From NCBI GenBank assembly GCA_041392305.1, contig JAWKMJ010000005.1:62001-126000 (forward strand): 64,000 bases of DNA, in the 5' to 3' direction. This stretch comes from JAGQYP01 sp041392305 (GTDB lineage: Bacteria; Bacteroidota; Bacteroidia; Flavobacteriales_D; Crocinitomicaceae). The notes beneath the pieces are model-generated. The model saw only the letters and a list, made by a program, of their open reading frames with translations. It searched no databases and was not told the DNA's origin. This document shows, one piece after another, positions 9,691 through 17,877 of this stretch. The translations under genes and the position numbers were made by a program. The stretch's first letter is position 1. Each line of letters begins with the position of its first letter.

Positions 9691-10317
9691 ATGAACTTAG
9701 AACAAATATTCAAAAATAATCAGTCTTGGGTACAAGATAAGTTAAAACTGGATCCTAACTACTTTAAAAATCTATCTGAAGGTCAAAACCCAGACATCCT
9801 ATATATAGGTTGTGCTGATAGCCGTGTAACTGCTGAGGAACTGATGGGCGTTTCCCCTGGAGAGGCATTTATTCATCGAAATATTGCGAATATGGTACCC
9901 AGTACAGATTTAAGTTCCATGTCCGTAATAGATTATGCCGTTACCTATTTAAAAGTCAATCACGTTGTCGTTTGTGGACATTATTACTGTGGAGGCGTAA
10001 AAGCAGCTATGGAATCCCGAGATCTAGGAATACTTAATCCTTGGTTAAGAAATATTCGTGATGTATATAGAATTCATAAAAATGAACTACGTGATATAGA
10101 AGACGAGGATGAACGTTACAAAAGATTAGTGGAATTGAATGTTCAAGAACAATGTGTGAACGTAATTAAAACTGCAGAGGTTCAAAAAGCCTATAGAGAA
10201 AGAGGAATTCAGGTACATGGATGGGTTTTTGATATTCATTCAGGAAAACTAATTGATCTCAATATTGATTTTCCTGATATTCTGAAAAATATTATGGAGA
10301 TTTATCATCTTGAATAA
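9691..10317 (+). CDS. can: beta-class carbonic anhydrase
   Basis: This enzyme interconverts carbon dioxide and bicarbonate in the cytoplasm, supplying bicarbonate to carboxylases. The 208-residue protein shows the zinc ligands of the beta class: Cys41 and Asp43 in GCADSRVT, and His97 and Cys100 in CGHYYCGG. Arg45 completes the Asp-Arg dyad. The length is close to the E. coli Can protein. The spacing to murI is 24 bases, so the two may share a transcript. Confidence 0.96.
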   Translation: MNLEQIFKNNQSWVQDKLKLDPNYFKNLSEGQNPDILYIGCADSRVTAEELMGVSPGEAFIHRNIANMVPSTDLSSMSVIDYAVTYLKVNHVVVCGHYYCGGVKAAMESRDLGILNPWLRNIRDVYRIHKNELRDIEDEDERYKRLVELNVQEQCVNVIKTAEVQKAYRERGIQVHGWVFDIHSGKLIDLNIDFPDILKNIMEIYHLE

Positions 10318-10341
10318 TCGAAATTCATTTGTTTCAACTGC

Positions 10342-11163
10342 ATGCTTCCCAAAAAACATATAGGAATTTTTGACTCCGGCATTGGAGGATTAACTGTATT
10401 AAAAGAAATAAGAGAATTACTTCCCCAATACGATTACATCTATTTAGGAGATAATGCCAGAGCTCCATACGGAACAAGATCATTTGAAGTGGTTCATGAG
10501 TACACTTTGCAAGCAGTAAAAAGATTGTTTGAACTGAATTGTGACTTAATTGTGATCGCTTGCAATACAGCTTCTGCAAAAGCATTGCGGCAAATTCAGC
10601 AGACCTATTTGAAGGATTGGGAAAGTGAAAAAAGAGTTTTAGGAGTGATCCGGCCCACAACAGAGTTGGCTGGAGAACTCTCTTCAACCAAAGAAATCGG
10701 AATTTTAGGAACTTCGGGAACCGTTTCTTCCAATTCCTATCAAGTAGAGATCAACAAATTTCACCCTGCGGTAAAAGTACACCAGCAAGCATGCCCTTTA
10801 TGGGTTCCCCTAATCGAAAACCAAGAATACGACACAGAAGGAGGTCGCTATTTTATCAAAAGATATGTGGATGAATTGATGGCTACTGGAAATATCGACA
10901 CCATTATTTTAGCCTGCACCCACTACCCGATTATTGAAGATTTAATCAAAGAATACCTGCCCAAAGAAGTACAACTAATTTCTCAAGGAAAAATAGTAGC
11001 CGAAAGATTACAAAATTACCTGGAAAGACACCAATGGCTCGAAAATAAACTTACAAAAAAAGGCTCCATCCATTATCTCACCACAGAAAATCCAAGCCTG
11101 TTTGACGAGAAATCCTCCCTTTTCCTAGGAGAAGAAGTTCAATCTGAATTAATGCACTGGTAG
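10342..11163 (+). CDS. murI: glutamate racemase
   Basis: MurI converts L- to D-glutamate for peptidoglycan precursors. The 273-residue protein has the N-terminal signature IGIFDSGIGGLTVLKEI, the first catalytic cysteine (Cys74) in VIACNTASAKAL, and the second catalytic cysteine in LACTHYPI. The LGDNARAPYG motif is present. It lies 24 bases behind the carbonic anhydrase gene and ends convergently with the gamma carbonic anhydrase-like gene. Confidence 0.97.
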   Translation: MLPKKHIGIFDSGIGGLTVLKEIRELLPQYDYIYLGDNARAPYGTRSFEVVHEYTLQAVKRLFELNCDLIVIACNTASAKALRQIQQTYLKDWESEKRVLGVIRPTTELAGELSSTKEIGILGTSGTVSSNSYQVEINKFHPAVKVHQQACPLWVPLIENQEYDTEGGRYFIKRYVDELMATGNIDTIILACTHYPIIEDLIKEYLPKEVQLISQGKIVAERLQNYLERHQWLENKLTKKGSIHYLTTENPSLFDEKSSLFLGEEVQSELMHW

Positions 11164-11164
11164 G

Positions 11165-11205
11165 AATGAATTATCAACGATCAATTATGAACGATCAAAA
11201 GACAA
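11165..11205. repeat. short intergenic tandem phrase (AATTAT.AACGATCAA)
   Basis: AATTATCAACGATC is followed immediately by AATTATGAACGATC, a two-unit imperfect tandem repeat in the short convergent spacer. It is of the same general kind as the larger intergenic arrays in this window. Confidence 0.5.
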
Positions 11206-11224
11206 TGATAATTCTAAATTCAAT

Positions 11225-11737
11225 TTACCTAAACCAATCCGAGTACATCTTGTAGTTATTCGCGATCCTTTTTACTTCCCCTTCAAACAACTCAGGTGAA
11301 AGATCTTTGACTTTTTTCGCAGGAATTCCAGCCCAGAGCGAACCACTTTCTACTCTAGTTCCCTGGGTGACCACACTCCCAGCTGCGATCAAACAATTAG
11401 GTTCGATAACCACATGATCCATGACAATCGCACCCATTCCGATCAAAACATTATCCTGTACTTCACACCCATGAACTATGGCATTATGACCAATAGAAAC
11501 ATTGTTCCCGATCTTGGTAGCTGCTTTTTCATAAGTGCAGTGAATCACAGCCCCATCTTGAATGTTCACATTTTCTCCGCATTCAATACTGTTAACATCC
11601 CCTCTTACAACTGCATTGAACCATACACTGCAATTTTTACCCAATTTTACATCACCTACAATGGTCGCATTCTCTGCCAAATAACAAGATTCATCTATTT
11701 GAGGTGCCTTCCCTCTACATTCTTTGATCAAAGCCAT
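11225..11737 (-). CDS. gamma carbonic anhydrase family / hexapeptide-repeat protein
   Basis: This is a left-handed beta-helix protein of the YrdA/PaaY/CaiE-like gamma carbonic anhydrase family, 170 residues from the start chosen here. Hexapeptide repeats run through most of the chain (ATIVGDVKLGKNCSVWFNAV, IGNNVSIGHNAIVHGCEV). The histidines in VIHCTYE and GHNAIVHG sit where the family binds metal. The start is placed at the ATG of MALIKECRG: a longer reading to 11791 would run through an intrinsic terminator for the upstream gene and adds an unconserved sequence. Enzymatic activity in this family is often unproven. Confidence 0.88.
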   Translation of the reverse strand: MALIKECRGKAPQIDESCYLAENATIVGDVKLGKNCSVWFNAVVRGDVNSIECGENVNIQDGAVIHCTYEKAATKIGNNVSIGHNAIVHGCEVQDNVLIGMGAIVMDHVVIEPNCLIAAGSVVTQGTRVESGSLWAGIPAKKVKDLSPELFEGEVKRIANNYKMYSDWFR

Positions 11738-11761
11738 ATCATTACATTTTATCCAAAAATA

Positions 11762-11785
11762 GAAAAAGCCGGATAATCCGACTTG
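11762..11785 (-). terminator. intrinsic terminator of the HMA protein transcript
   Basis: On the minus strand, AGTCGGA / TCCGGCT with a TTA loop (one G-T pair) is followed by TTTTTC. It ends the metal-cluster transcript before the gamma carbonic anhydrase-like gene and fixes the start of that gene downstream of it. Confidence 0.8.
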
Positions 11786-11806
11786 CTCCATTTCAATTCT
11801 TATTCA

Positions 11807-12145
11807 TCAATGTTTAGAATGCCCACCTTTCTGACAACATTTTGGCAGATTTTCGTGTGCCTCTTTGTTTGACTTTGTATCATCAGCATCATAACCTGTG
11901 TCGTTAATTACTTTTAAAATTTCAGCTTTTGAAATCTTATCACTTTTAAATTTCACGGTTAAAACTGCAGTTTCCACATTCAATTCGGCAAATTTTACTC
12001 CAGGCGTATAATTAAGCTTTTCCTCGAGTCTTTCTTTACACATTCCACATTGAGCAGATGTTTTGATTTCTGCAGTTTCTATTCCTTTCTGATTATAAGC
12101 TATTCCAAAACTCATAATCGCAATCATTAAAATTATTGTTTTCAT
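11807..12145 (-). CDS. secreted heavy-metal-associated (HMA) domain protein
   Basis: This is a 112-residue protein with an N-terminal hydrophobic signal (1-18) and one HMA ferredoxin-like domain (about 23-92). The metal-binding pair is Cys33 and Cys36 in SAQCGMCKERL, followed by the usual GVKFAELN, AVLTVKF and INDTGYDAD elements. The C-terminal tail KCCQKGGHSKH adds possible thiol and His ligands. It probably carries copper or a similar ion in the periplasm. It is transcribed with or just after the TonB receptor gene upstream, which points to a joint metal-handling role. Confidence 0.88.
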   Translation of the reverse strand: MKTIILMIAIMSFGIAYNQKGIETAEIKTSAQCGMCKERLEEKLNYTPGVKFAELNVETAVLTVKFKSDKISKAEILKVINDTGYDADDTKSNKEAHENLPKCCQKGGHSKH

Positions 12146-12221
12146 ATTTTTTTGTATTGATTGATGACTAATTGATTCAGGACCTAAAGAATTAGATTAA
12201 ATAACCAAACAATTATTCATT

Positions 12222-12258
12222 ATTCATTTTTAATTTTTAATTTTTAATTTTTAATTTT
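12222..12258. repeat. TTTTTAA tandem repeat overlapping the TonB receptor stop
   Basis: About four copies of a TTTTTAA unit lie in the spacer. They continue into the last codons of the TonB receptor gene, where they encode its Lys/Ile/Asn-rich end (IKKKIKN). Confidence 0.7.
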
Positions 12259-14457
12259 TTTCTTAATCGTAAATCGTATTCCACCATACACATTAACCCC
12301 AGCAACCGGCGCCCAAACCATGGATGCATCGAAATACTGTGAAAAAGGTTGATCCGATGCCACAATAGCATCTTTCTGAATATAGTTTGTCAAATTCTCT
12401 CCTCCGATGTAAAACTCCCAGGCTTTGTGCACATAAGTAATCTGAGCATTTAACAGAACAAAATTCTTCGATTCATTCGGTCTTTGATACTCAATTGGAT
12501 TTGAACTCGTTCCAGGTAATCTTTTTACTCCGACCCAATTTGCTGTTACATCAAACAACCATTTTTTATTTCTTGTTTTATAACCTAAGTTCAGCAAACC
12601 TCTGTGTTTGGGTACCATGGCTTTTTGTTGCAGTTGGTTGTTGGTCTTCATTCTCACATCATAATATTTGTAGGCCAATCGAATCGTAAAACCTCTTGCC
12701 ACTTCCAAATTCAGCTCTCCTTGAACCGCATGTGAAAAAGATTGTCCATTCAGATTACTGACGAAGATGAACTGTGGGTTCTGATCCATATCCAAAATCA
12801 TTTGATTAAAGAAATGCGTATAAAAGTAGTCTGCTGAAAAACTACTCTCTCGCCCTCCAATCTTAAACTTTTGAATAAAGGTTACCCCACTCGTCAAAGC
12901 TTGTTCTGGACGCAAAGATTCTGTTATGATCCATTGTCTGGCACTTACCAACTTACTCATGTTGTCTGCATAAGCATTCGGAACCCGATAACCATGACCA
13001 GAACTCAACCTTAAAACTGTTGTTTTGGATAGATTCCATTTCAAATGCAAAGCGGGTGAAAAGAAAATTCCGTATAAATTATGGTAATCTCCTCGAATAC
13101 CAGCAACCAATGAAAACTTCTCCTTCAATGAATAGATGTATTCAAAATAAGCACCAGGCACCAACTCCAATCGGCTAAAAACGGAATCATTATAGCTTTG
13201 ATCGAATTGATTATAAGTAAAACTGAATCCCGATTTAATCTTATGATCTCCGTTTTTGAACTCGTCAGAATATATGCTGTTGAAATAAGCTTTGCGCTCT
13301 CTCCCATAAAAAGGAACTGTCCCAAAAACAGACTTGAATTCATGGAATTTCCCTTGAAAAATCAATCCAAAACTTGCGCTTTGTCGATTCAATAAAAAAC
13401 CAGTTTTTGCAAATAGATCTGCATGGGTGGTTCTCATGTTTAATCCCCACAGACCTTTGTCTTGAGAGGGAGAATACCCCAATTGTCCGCCTATTTTTTC
13501 ATCGTACATGAATTTTCCGCCAAACTGTGTTCTAAACTTTTCTCCAAAGTACTTGTATCGGTTAAACACATTTACCTGATAGGATTTTGGCAGATCCATG
13601 AATCCGTCTCCGTTTCGGTCATTTTCAGCAAACAATCCCGAACCGTGAACCAAGAACAAACTCGACCATTTTTTCTCCTTGCCCATCTGAAAGGCAGAAT
13701 GAAGATTGAGCTCCGCACGTCCGAAAATATTTCCGTAGACATTTACAAAAAGCGGCCCTTCTTCATCTGGTTTTAAATATTCCAGATTGATCAAGCCTGC
13801 CATAGCTTCGTATCCATTCACAACCGAACCACGGCCTTTAGTAATTTGAATGGACTCGATCCAAGTTCCTGGAACCGTTCCCAAACCATAAGAAGAAGAC
13901 AACCCACGCACAATCGGAATGTTTTCGAATTGCATTTGTGTATAGACCCCATCCAAACCCAACATTTGAATTTTCTTTGCACCGGAAACAGCATCAGCAA
14001 TACTAACATCCACGGAGGCATTGGTTTCAAATGCTTCTGACAAATTGCAACAAGCTGCTTTCTTCAACTCGCTTTGATTGATCTTTTCAAAACCAATCGG
14101 ATCCATAAAGGATAATAATTTGTCATCTCCGGCACTGACCACAACAGCTTGAATCTCAGTTCCCGCCTTCATCTTTATTTTCAACCCTTTTTCAGGGATT
14201 TTATCGAAATAAATCTTTAATGTCTGAAAACCAACAAACTGTACAAGTAACGTATCGGGAAGTTCGGAGACATCTTCAAACTTGAAATTTCCTTCCACAT
14301 CGGTGACCGTTCCGGATTGACTTTTTTGCCAGATTAACTGCGCGCCAACTAGGCTTTCTTCACCCTTCTCCCCCTCACTGATTACCTTTCCGGTAAAAGT
14401 TTGAGCTTGAATTAATGCACACATTAATAGACCAATAAATAGAATAATATATTTCAT
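12244..14457 (-). CDS. TonB-dependent receptor, probably for a metal complex
   Basis: This is a 737-residue outer-membrane receptor energised by TonB. A signal peptide (1-18) is followed by a carboxypeptidase-regulatory-like domain (about 20-100, GTVTDVEGNFKF), a plug (about 115-235) and a 22-stranded barrel to the C-terminus. The plug opens with KKAACCNLSEAFE; the Cys136-Cys137 pair recurs in receptors of this type and could bind a thiophilic metal. Flanking genes encode an HMA protein and a Cys-rich HYC_CC_PP-type protein, so copper or another soft metal is the likely cargo. The substrate is an inference from context. Confidence 0.88.
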   Translation of the reverse strand: MKYIILFIGLLMCALIQAQTFTGKVISEGEKGEESLVGAQLIWQKSQSGTVTDVEGNFKFEDVSELPDTLLVQFVGFQTLKIYFDKIPEKGLKIKMKAGTEIQAVVVSAGDDKLLSFMDPIGFEKINQSELKKAACCNLSEAFETNASVDVSIADAVSGAKKIQMLGLDGVYTQMQFENIPIVRGLSSSYGLGTVPGTWIESIQITKGRGSVVNGYEAMAGLINLEYLKPDEEGPLFVNVYGNIFGRAELNLHSAFQMGKEKKWSSLFLVHGSGLFAENDRNGDGFMDLPKSYQVNVFNRYKYFGEKFRTQFGGKFMYDEKIGGQLGYSPSQDKGLWGLNMRTTHADLFAKTGFLLNRQSASFGLIFQGKFHEFKSVFGTVPFYGRERKAYFNSIYSDEFKNGDHKIKSGFSFTYNQFDQSYNDSVFSRLELVPGAYFEYIYSLKEKFSLVAGIRGDYHNLYGIFFSPALHLKWNLSKTTVLRLSSGHGYRVPNAYADNMSKLVSARQWIITESLRPEQALTSGVTFIQKFKIGGRESSFSADYFYTHFFNQMILDMDQNPQFIFVSNLNGQSFSHAVQGELNLEVARGFTIRLAYKYYDVRMKTNNQLQQKAMVPKHRGLLNLGYKTRNKKWLFDVTANWVGVKRLPGTSSNPIEYQRPNESKNFVLLNAQITYVHKAWEFYIGGENLTNYIQKDAIVASDQPFSQYFDASMVWAPVAGVNVYGGIRFTIKKKIKN

Positions 14458-14509
14458 GAAATTGATAAGTTGCTAATTACTAAATGATTACTCAGTAAAA
14501 AGTGACTTG

Positions 14510-14983
14510 TCAAATAAGGAAGGAATTCTTTTGAAGTAGTAAGGTTCTTCCACAAATCCCTATGTCAGGAGGAGGAAGATCATTAAAAAACTGAACGGTA
14601 GCGTATCTTAAGATGGCAATATCATTTACCGTATTGATCGCTACATATTCAAAATGCAATTGAAGATCAAAACTTGGAAAGAATCCGTAAAAATCAACAT
14701 CTAGAGAAAAAGCTTCTACATCACAACATTTCTCATCAGACTGATCTTGCTTCTCATTATTTGTTTCACAAGATTTCTTTTTGGTCTTAGCACAACATGA
14801 TTTTGGTTCTTCTCTTTCCTTTTTAGGTTTTTCCTTTTCGCAAAAGACACTTTCTTTATTTAAAGTGATTTCTTTCTCACATCCATGGTCACAAGATCGG
14901 GTATAAACCGTCAAGCCACTCGACATAACCAAGACGAGGCTCAAGAAAAATAATGACAATATTGACCTGAAATTGAAAGCCAT
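14510..14983 (-). CDS. cysteine-rich HYC_CC_PP-like family protein
   Basis: This is a 157-residue protein with an N-terminal membrane or signal segment (about 8-25). Cysteines lie at 31, 35, 48, 63-64, 72, 86-87 and 144, two of them as CC pairs. A highly charged Lys/Glu middle and an FFNDLPPPDIGICGR C-terminal motif follow. The CC pairs and terminal PPP fit the Bacteroidota family named HYC_CC_PP, whose members sit next to TonB receptors. It lies 52 bases upstream of the receptor on the same strand, so it is probably the first gene of the metal cluster. Its exact function is not known. Confidence 0.75.
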   Translation of the reverse strand: MAFNFRSILSLFFLSLVLVMSSGLTVYTRSCDHGCEKEITLNKESVFCEKEKPKKEREEPKSCCAKTKKKSCETNNEKQDQSDEKCCDVEAFSLDVDFYGFFPSFDLQLHFEYVAINTVNDIAILRYATVQFFNDLPPPDIGICGRTLLLQKNSFLI

Positions 14984-15041
14984 AACACAAAATTATGGAA
15001 AATCAGGAACTTTCCATAGTGTGAAATTGTTAGAGTCTTGT

Positions 15042-15049
15042 TAATTTTG
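15042..15049 (+). promoter_or_regulatory. -7 box upstream of nfu
   Basis: TAATTTTG fits TAnnTTTG. It lies 18 bases before the ATG chosen for nfu and would make any start upstream of it untranscribed. No well-spaced upstream TTG is obvious. Confidence 0.45.
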
Positions 15050-15067
15050 ATAAAAAATTGGAATCTC

Positions 15068-15658
15068 ATGGAACGAATTGTTCATTCAGTATACGCCGAA
15101 ATCACACCAAATCCTTCAACTGTAAAGTATGTTTCAGATCATAGAATCTGTGAATTACCAGGAGAATTTGAATTTGACTCGATCAACGAAGCAAAAGGAA
15201 TTTCACCTCTAGCCGAAGAGCTATTTGCATTGCCTTTCGTAGATGCTGTGTATTTAGCCAACAATTTCGTTACTGTGACCAAAACGGATAATGTAGATTG
15301 GGATTTCATCAACATGGAACTGAGAGAGTTTATTCGAAACTATTTAAATCAAGGAAAACCTGTAGTTCAAAAAGAGCAAGAGGCCAAACCAAAGAAAACA
15401 AAAATCGATATTAGCCAATTTTCTGCTTCTGATTTAGACGATCAAATTAAAGCACTTTTGGATGAATATGTTGCTCCGGCAGTAGAAAGTGACGGAGGTG
15501 CCATCAACTTCATCGCTTACCAAGAAGGAAAAGTTTTTGTTGAATTGAAAGGTTCTTGCAACGGTTGCCCATCCAGCGAAGCCACTTTGAAAGGTGGTAT
15601 CGAAACTTTACTGAAAAATCATTTAGAAGGAATTGAAGAAGTGGTTGCAGTGAATTAA
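15068..15658 (+). CDS. NfuA-type Fe-S cluster carrier (NifU N- and C-terminal domains)
   Basis: This protein carries and transfers 4Fe-4S clusters to apo-proteins. From the start at MERIVHSVYAEITPNPSTVK it has 196 residues: an Nfu N-terminal domain (about 1-95), a Lys-rich linker, and a NifU C-terminal domain with VESDGGAINF and the cluster-binding pair in GSCNGCPSSEATL. The upstream TTG at 15038 is rejected because it precedes a -7 promoter box. Its stop codon shares the palindrome TTAA with the stop of the convergent gene. A second, shorter NifU protein lies at 60320. Confidence 0.93.
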   Translation: MERIVHSVYAEITPNPSTVKYVSDHRICELPGEFEFDSINEAKGISPLAEELFALPFVDAVYLANNFVTVTKTDNVDWDFINMELREFIRNYLNQGKPVVQKEQEAKPKKTKIDISQFSASDLDDQIKALLDEYVAPAVESDGGAINFIAYQEGKVFVELKGSCNGCPSSEATLKGGIETLLKNHLEGIEEVVAVN

Positions 15659-16959
15659 TTTCCCCTTCTCACAATTCTTATCGACTCTACCTTCTCTTTC
15701 CAATTTGAATCATTGACTGGAACCCAGTCACTCGTAATTTCTATTGATCTTCCTTGAAAATTCTCGGCAGAATAACATCGAATTGCCCATCCTGGAGGAA
15801 CTCTAATGGAGGCTACCTTTCTCCACCATTCACTAAAATCCTGATCGAAATTCACATCCCCAAAAGACCAATCTTTATCCACATATCTACTAGGACCAGT
15901 AAAATTGGAATTCTTATAAACGATTACTCCTGGGTTTAGTAGTTGCCCCCAATAACTTACCATTCCTTTTCTAACAATTTTAATTGATTCAACATCGTCC
16001 TTCCAATCGTTATGGTTGTCAGGGATCCAGTCTCCTGTAAGGTGAATCGACCTTCCTTGAAAATTCTCACCACTGTAACAAATAATCTCCCACCCTGGAG
16101 GAACTTTTATGGATTTCACTTTTCGCCACCACTTTGACCAATCTGGATCGGTATTGATGTCTCCAAAGGACCAATCCTTATCTACATACCTACTTTCTCC
16201 AGTAAAATCATTATTCATAAATACACGAACTCCTTCAGAATAATTTCGAACTTGAGGCATGATTTCCGTATTTTCGATCGAATGATTTTGGCCTTCTCTT
16301 TGTCTTGGTTTTTGCTCCAAAACCGATTGATCCAAGACTGGCTGAACAATTGTTGGCTGCAAGTCCGACAGATATCCATATAAATTCCGTTTTGCTTTAC
16401 CGTCAAATTGAATCCACCCAAAAATCTCATTTCCCTCAATTTTGATCTTCCCATCCGCACGATTTTGATCCTGTCTTGCAAAAGTTAGTGCCATATCTAC
16501 TGTATCCACCTTAGGATTTTTCAAGATTGATGTTCCTAAATAACCTACCCCTGCACTAGTCAAAGTGAAATCACTAGTTCGATCCCAAGAATCAAGATTT
16601 CCCTGTTGCAAATAACAAGCGTAAATCATGGAATAGTCTGCTTCAGTATCCAATATCTTTATTGCTGAAATTTGATCATTCCAGACTCCATCTTCCTCGT
16701 TTGCCTGCCAGTCTCTGCTAATCACCTTATGCGCACCTAAATAATTCGAATGCTCATAAATTACGATGATGGTACCTTCAGGAACTCGGATAGAACTGAT
16801 TTTATCATTCCAAATAGATTGATCTCCTGTTGCTTTCCAATTTGAAGTAATATTTTTACTTCCTCCCCCAAAATTCACATCTTCAAAAATGGTAATTTGC
16901 TGAGCCTCCAAATGCGAAAAATGAATTAAGGAAATCAATGTAATTATTAGATTTTTCAT
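15655..16959 (-). CDS. secreted multi-domain beta/gamma-crystallin-like protein
   Basis: This is a 434-residue protein with a signal peptide (1-19). It contains three two-motif modules of beta/gamma-crystallin type: about 20-110, 245-335 and 340-432. Each module has an aromatic-Gly strand such as IFEDVNFGGGSK or CYSGENFQGRSIHL and ends in WNDKISSIRV or WKDDVESIKIV. Modules two and three are near copies, both carrying RYVDKDWSFGD and SIKVPPGW/SIRVPPGW. A linker of about 130 residues separates the first module from the others. Such domains often bind calcium, but I cannot confirm the N/D-x-x-S sites here. Its function outside the cell is unknown. Confidence 0.8.
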   Translation of the reverse strand: MKNLIITLISLIHFSHLEAQQITIFEDVNFGGGSKNITSNWKATGDQSIWNDKISSIRVPEGTIIVIYEHSNYLGAHKVISRDWQANEEDGVWNDQISAIKILDTEADYSMIYACYLQQGNLDSWDRTSDFTLTSAGVGYLGTSILKNPKVDTVDMALTFARQDQNRADGKIKIEGNEIFGWIQFDGKAKRNLYGYLSDLQPTIVQPVLDQSVLEQKPRQREGQNHSIENTEIMPQVRNYSEGVRVFMNNDFTGESRYVDKDWSFGDINTDPDWSKWWRKVKSIKVPPGWEIICYSGENFQGRSIHLTGDWIPDNHNDWKDDVESIKIVRKGMVSYWGQLLNPGVIVYKNSNFTGPSRYVDKDWSFGDVNFDQDFSEWWRKVASIRVPPGWAIRCYSAENFQGRSIEITSDWVPVNDSNWKEKVESIRIVRRGN

Positions 16960-17088
16960 GCCTCTTTTGCTTTATAAAGCTGAATTCAATTATCATGCCA
17001 TCTGCCAACCAATTTAAAAAATATTCATCGTATTTATGGAATTTCAAAAAATCCCTCATCCTATAGTTGAATCTTAAAATTTAGAATT

Positions 17089-17805
17089 ATGAAAAAAGGA
17101 ATGTACATCGCAGTTATACTTGTTTTCGGAGTATTCACATTTTCTTGGGGTCAGACAACCGCCGGAGAAATAAAAGGGAAGGTTTGGGATGCTGATTCAA
17201 GCAATACAGCAATTGGCGCTCATGTTTACGTAGAGGTTGCTGGATCGAAAAAAGGAGTGGTCACGGATTTTGATGGGAATTTCCGAATTTCATCAATTCC
17301 GGTTGGAGAATATACTTTAACAGCCACACAGGCAACAGGTAAAAGGATATTCACAAACGTTAAGGTGATGCCGGATCAAATTACCAATGTTGGAAGTTTT
17401 GCCTTACAAGATAGCATGCTCACAGTGGTAGTCGTTTCAGCATTTAGAGAAAAATTAATTGCTGAGGAACCAGCGAAAATTAATATCTCTATTGAAGACA
17501 TACGAGTATCTCCTAACAAATTTGATCCTATTAAAATTGTGGCTACTGCTGGAGGAACTCAGTTGACTGGGGATGGTAAAGGAGTGATTATTAGAGGTTC
17601 TCGCCCAGAATCAACTCTTTATTATATCGATGGTGTAAAGTCAAATTCAATGGCTGCAATTCCTGGTGCAGCAATAGGTCACATTAGTGTCTATACTGGT
17701 GGTGTTCCAGCTAAATATGGTGATTGCACCGGAGGAGTTGTCGTTATGGAAACCGTTTCCTACTTCGACCTTTACAATAGATGGAAAGCTTCTCAAATGA
17801 AGTAG
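17089..17805 (+). CDS. barrel-less TonB plug with carboxypeptidase-regulatory domain
   Basis: This is a 238-residue protein with a signal peptide (1-21, ending SWGQ), a carboxypeptidase-regulatory-like beta domain (about 27-105, KGVVTDFDGNFRISSIPVGE) and a TonB plug-like domain (about 115-220) with GVIIRGSRPESTLYYIDGVK and ISVYTGGVPAKYGD. A normal receptor would continue into a barrel of 500 or more residues; here the frame stops soon after the plug with SYFDLYNRWKASQMK, and an intrinsic terminator follows. No barrel fragment is visible downstream, so it looks like a genuine short protein rather than a fresh truncation. Confidence 0.85.
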   Translation: MKKGMYIAVILVFGVFTFSWGQTTAGEIKGKVWDADSSNTAIGAHVYVEVAGSKKGVVTDFDGNFRISSIPVGEYTLTATQATGKRIFTNVKVMPDQITNVGSFALQDSMLTVVVVSAFREKLIAEEPAKINISIEDIRVSPNKFDPIKIVATAGGTQLTGDGKGVIIRGSRPESTLYYIDGVKSNSMAAIPGAAIGHISVYTGGVPAKYGDCTGGVVVMETVSYFDLYNRWKASQMK

Positions 17806-17831
17806 TGGCCCTTCATCTTTTTTCCTTAAAT

Positions 17832-17860
17832 TAGTCCCGCTTTTATAGGTGGGACTTTTT
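17832..17860 (+). terminator. intrinsic terminator after the plug-only gene
   Basis: The stem AGTCCCGC / GGTGGGACT (one G-T pair) has a short AT loop and is followed by TTTTTT. Confidence 0.85.
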
Positions 17861-17877
17861 TATTTAAAAACATTGAT

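Noticed and set aside
11738..11791. Longer N-terminus for the gamma carbonic anhydrase-like gene
   Set aside because: The extension is the sequence of an intrinsic terminator for the gene upstream and is not conserved in the family.
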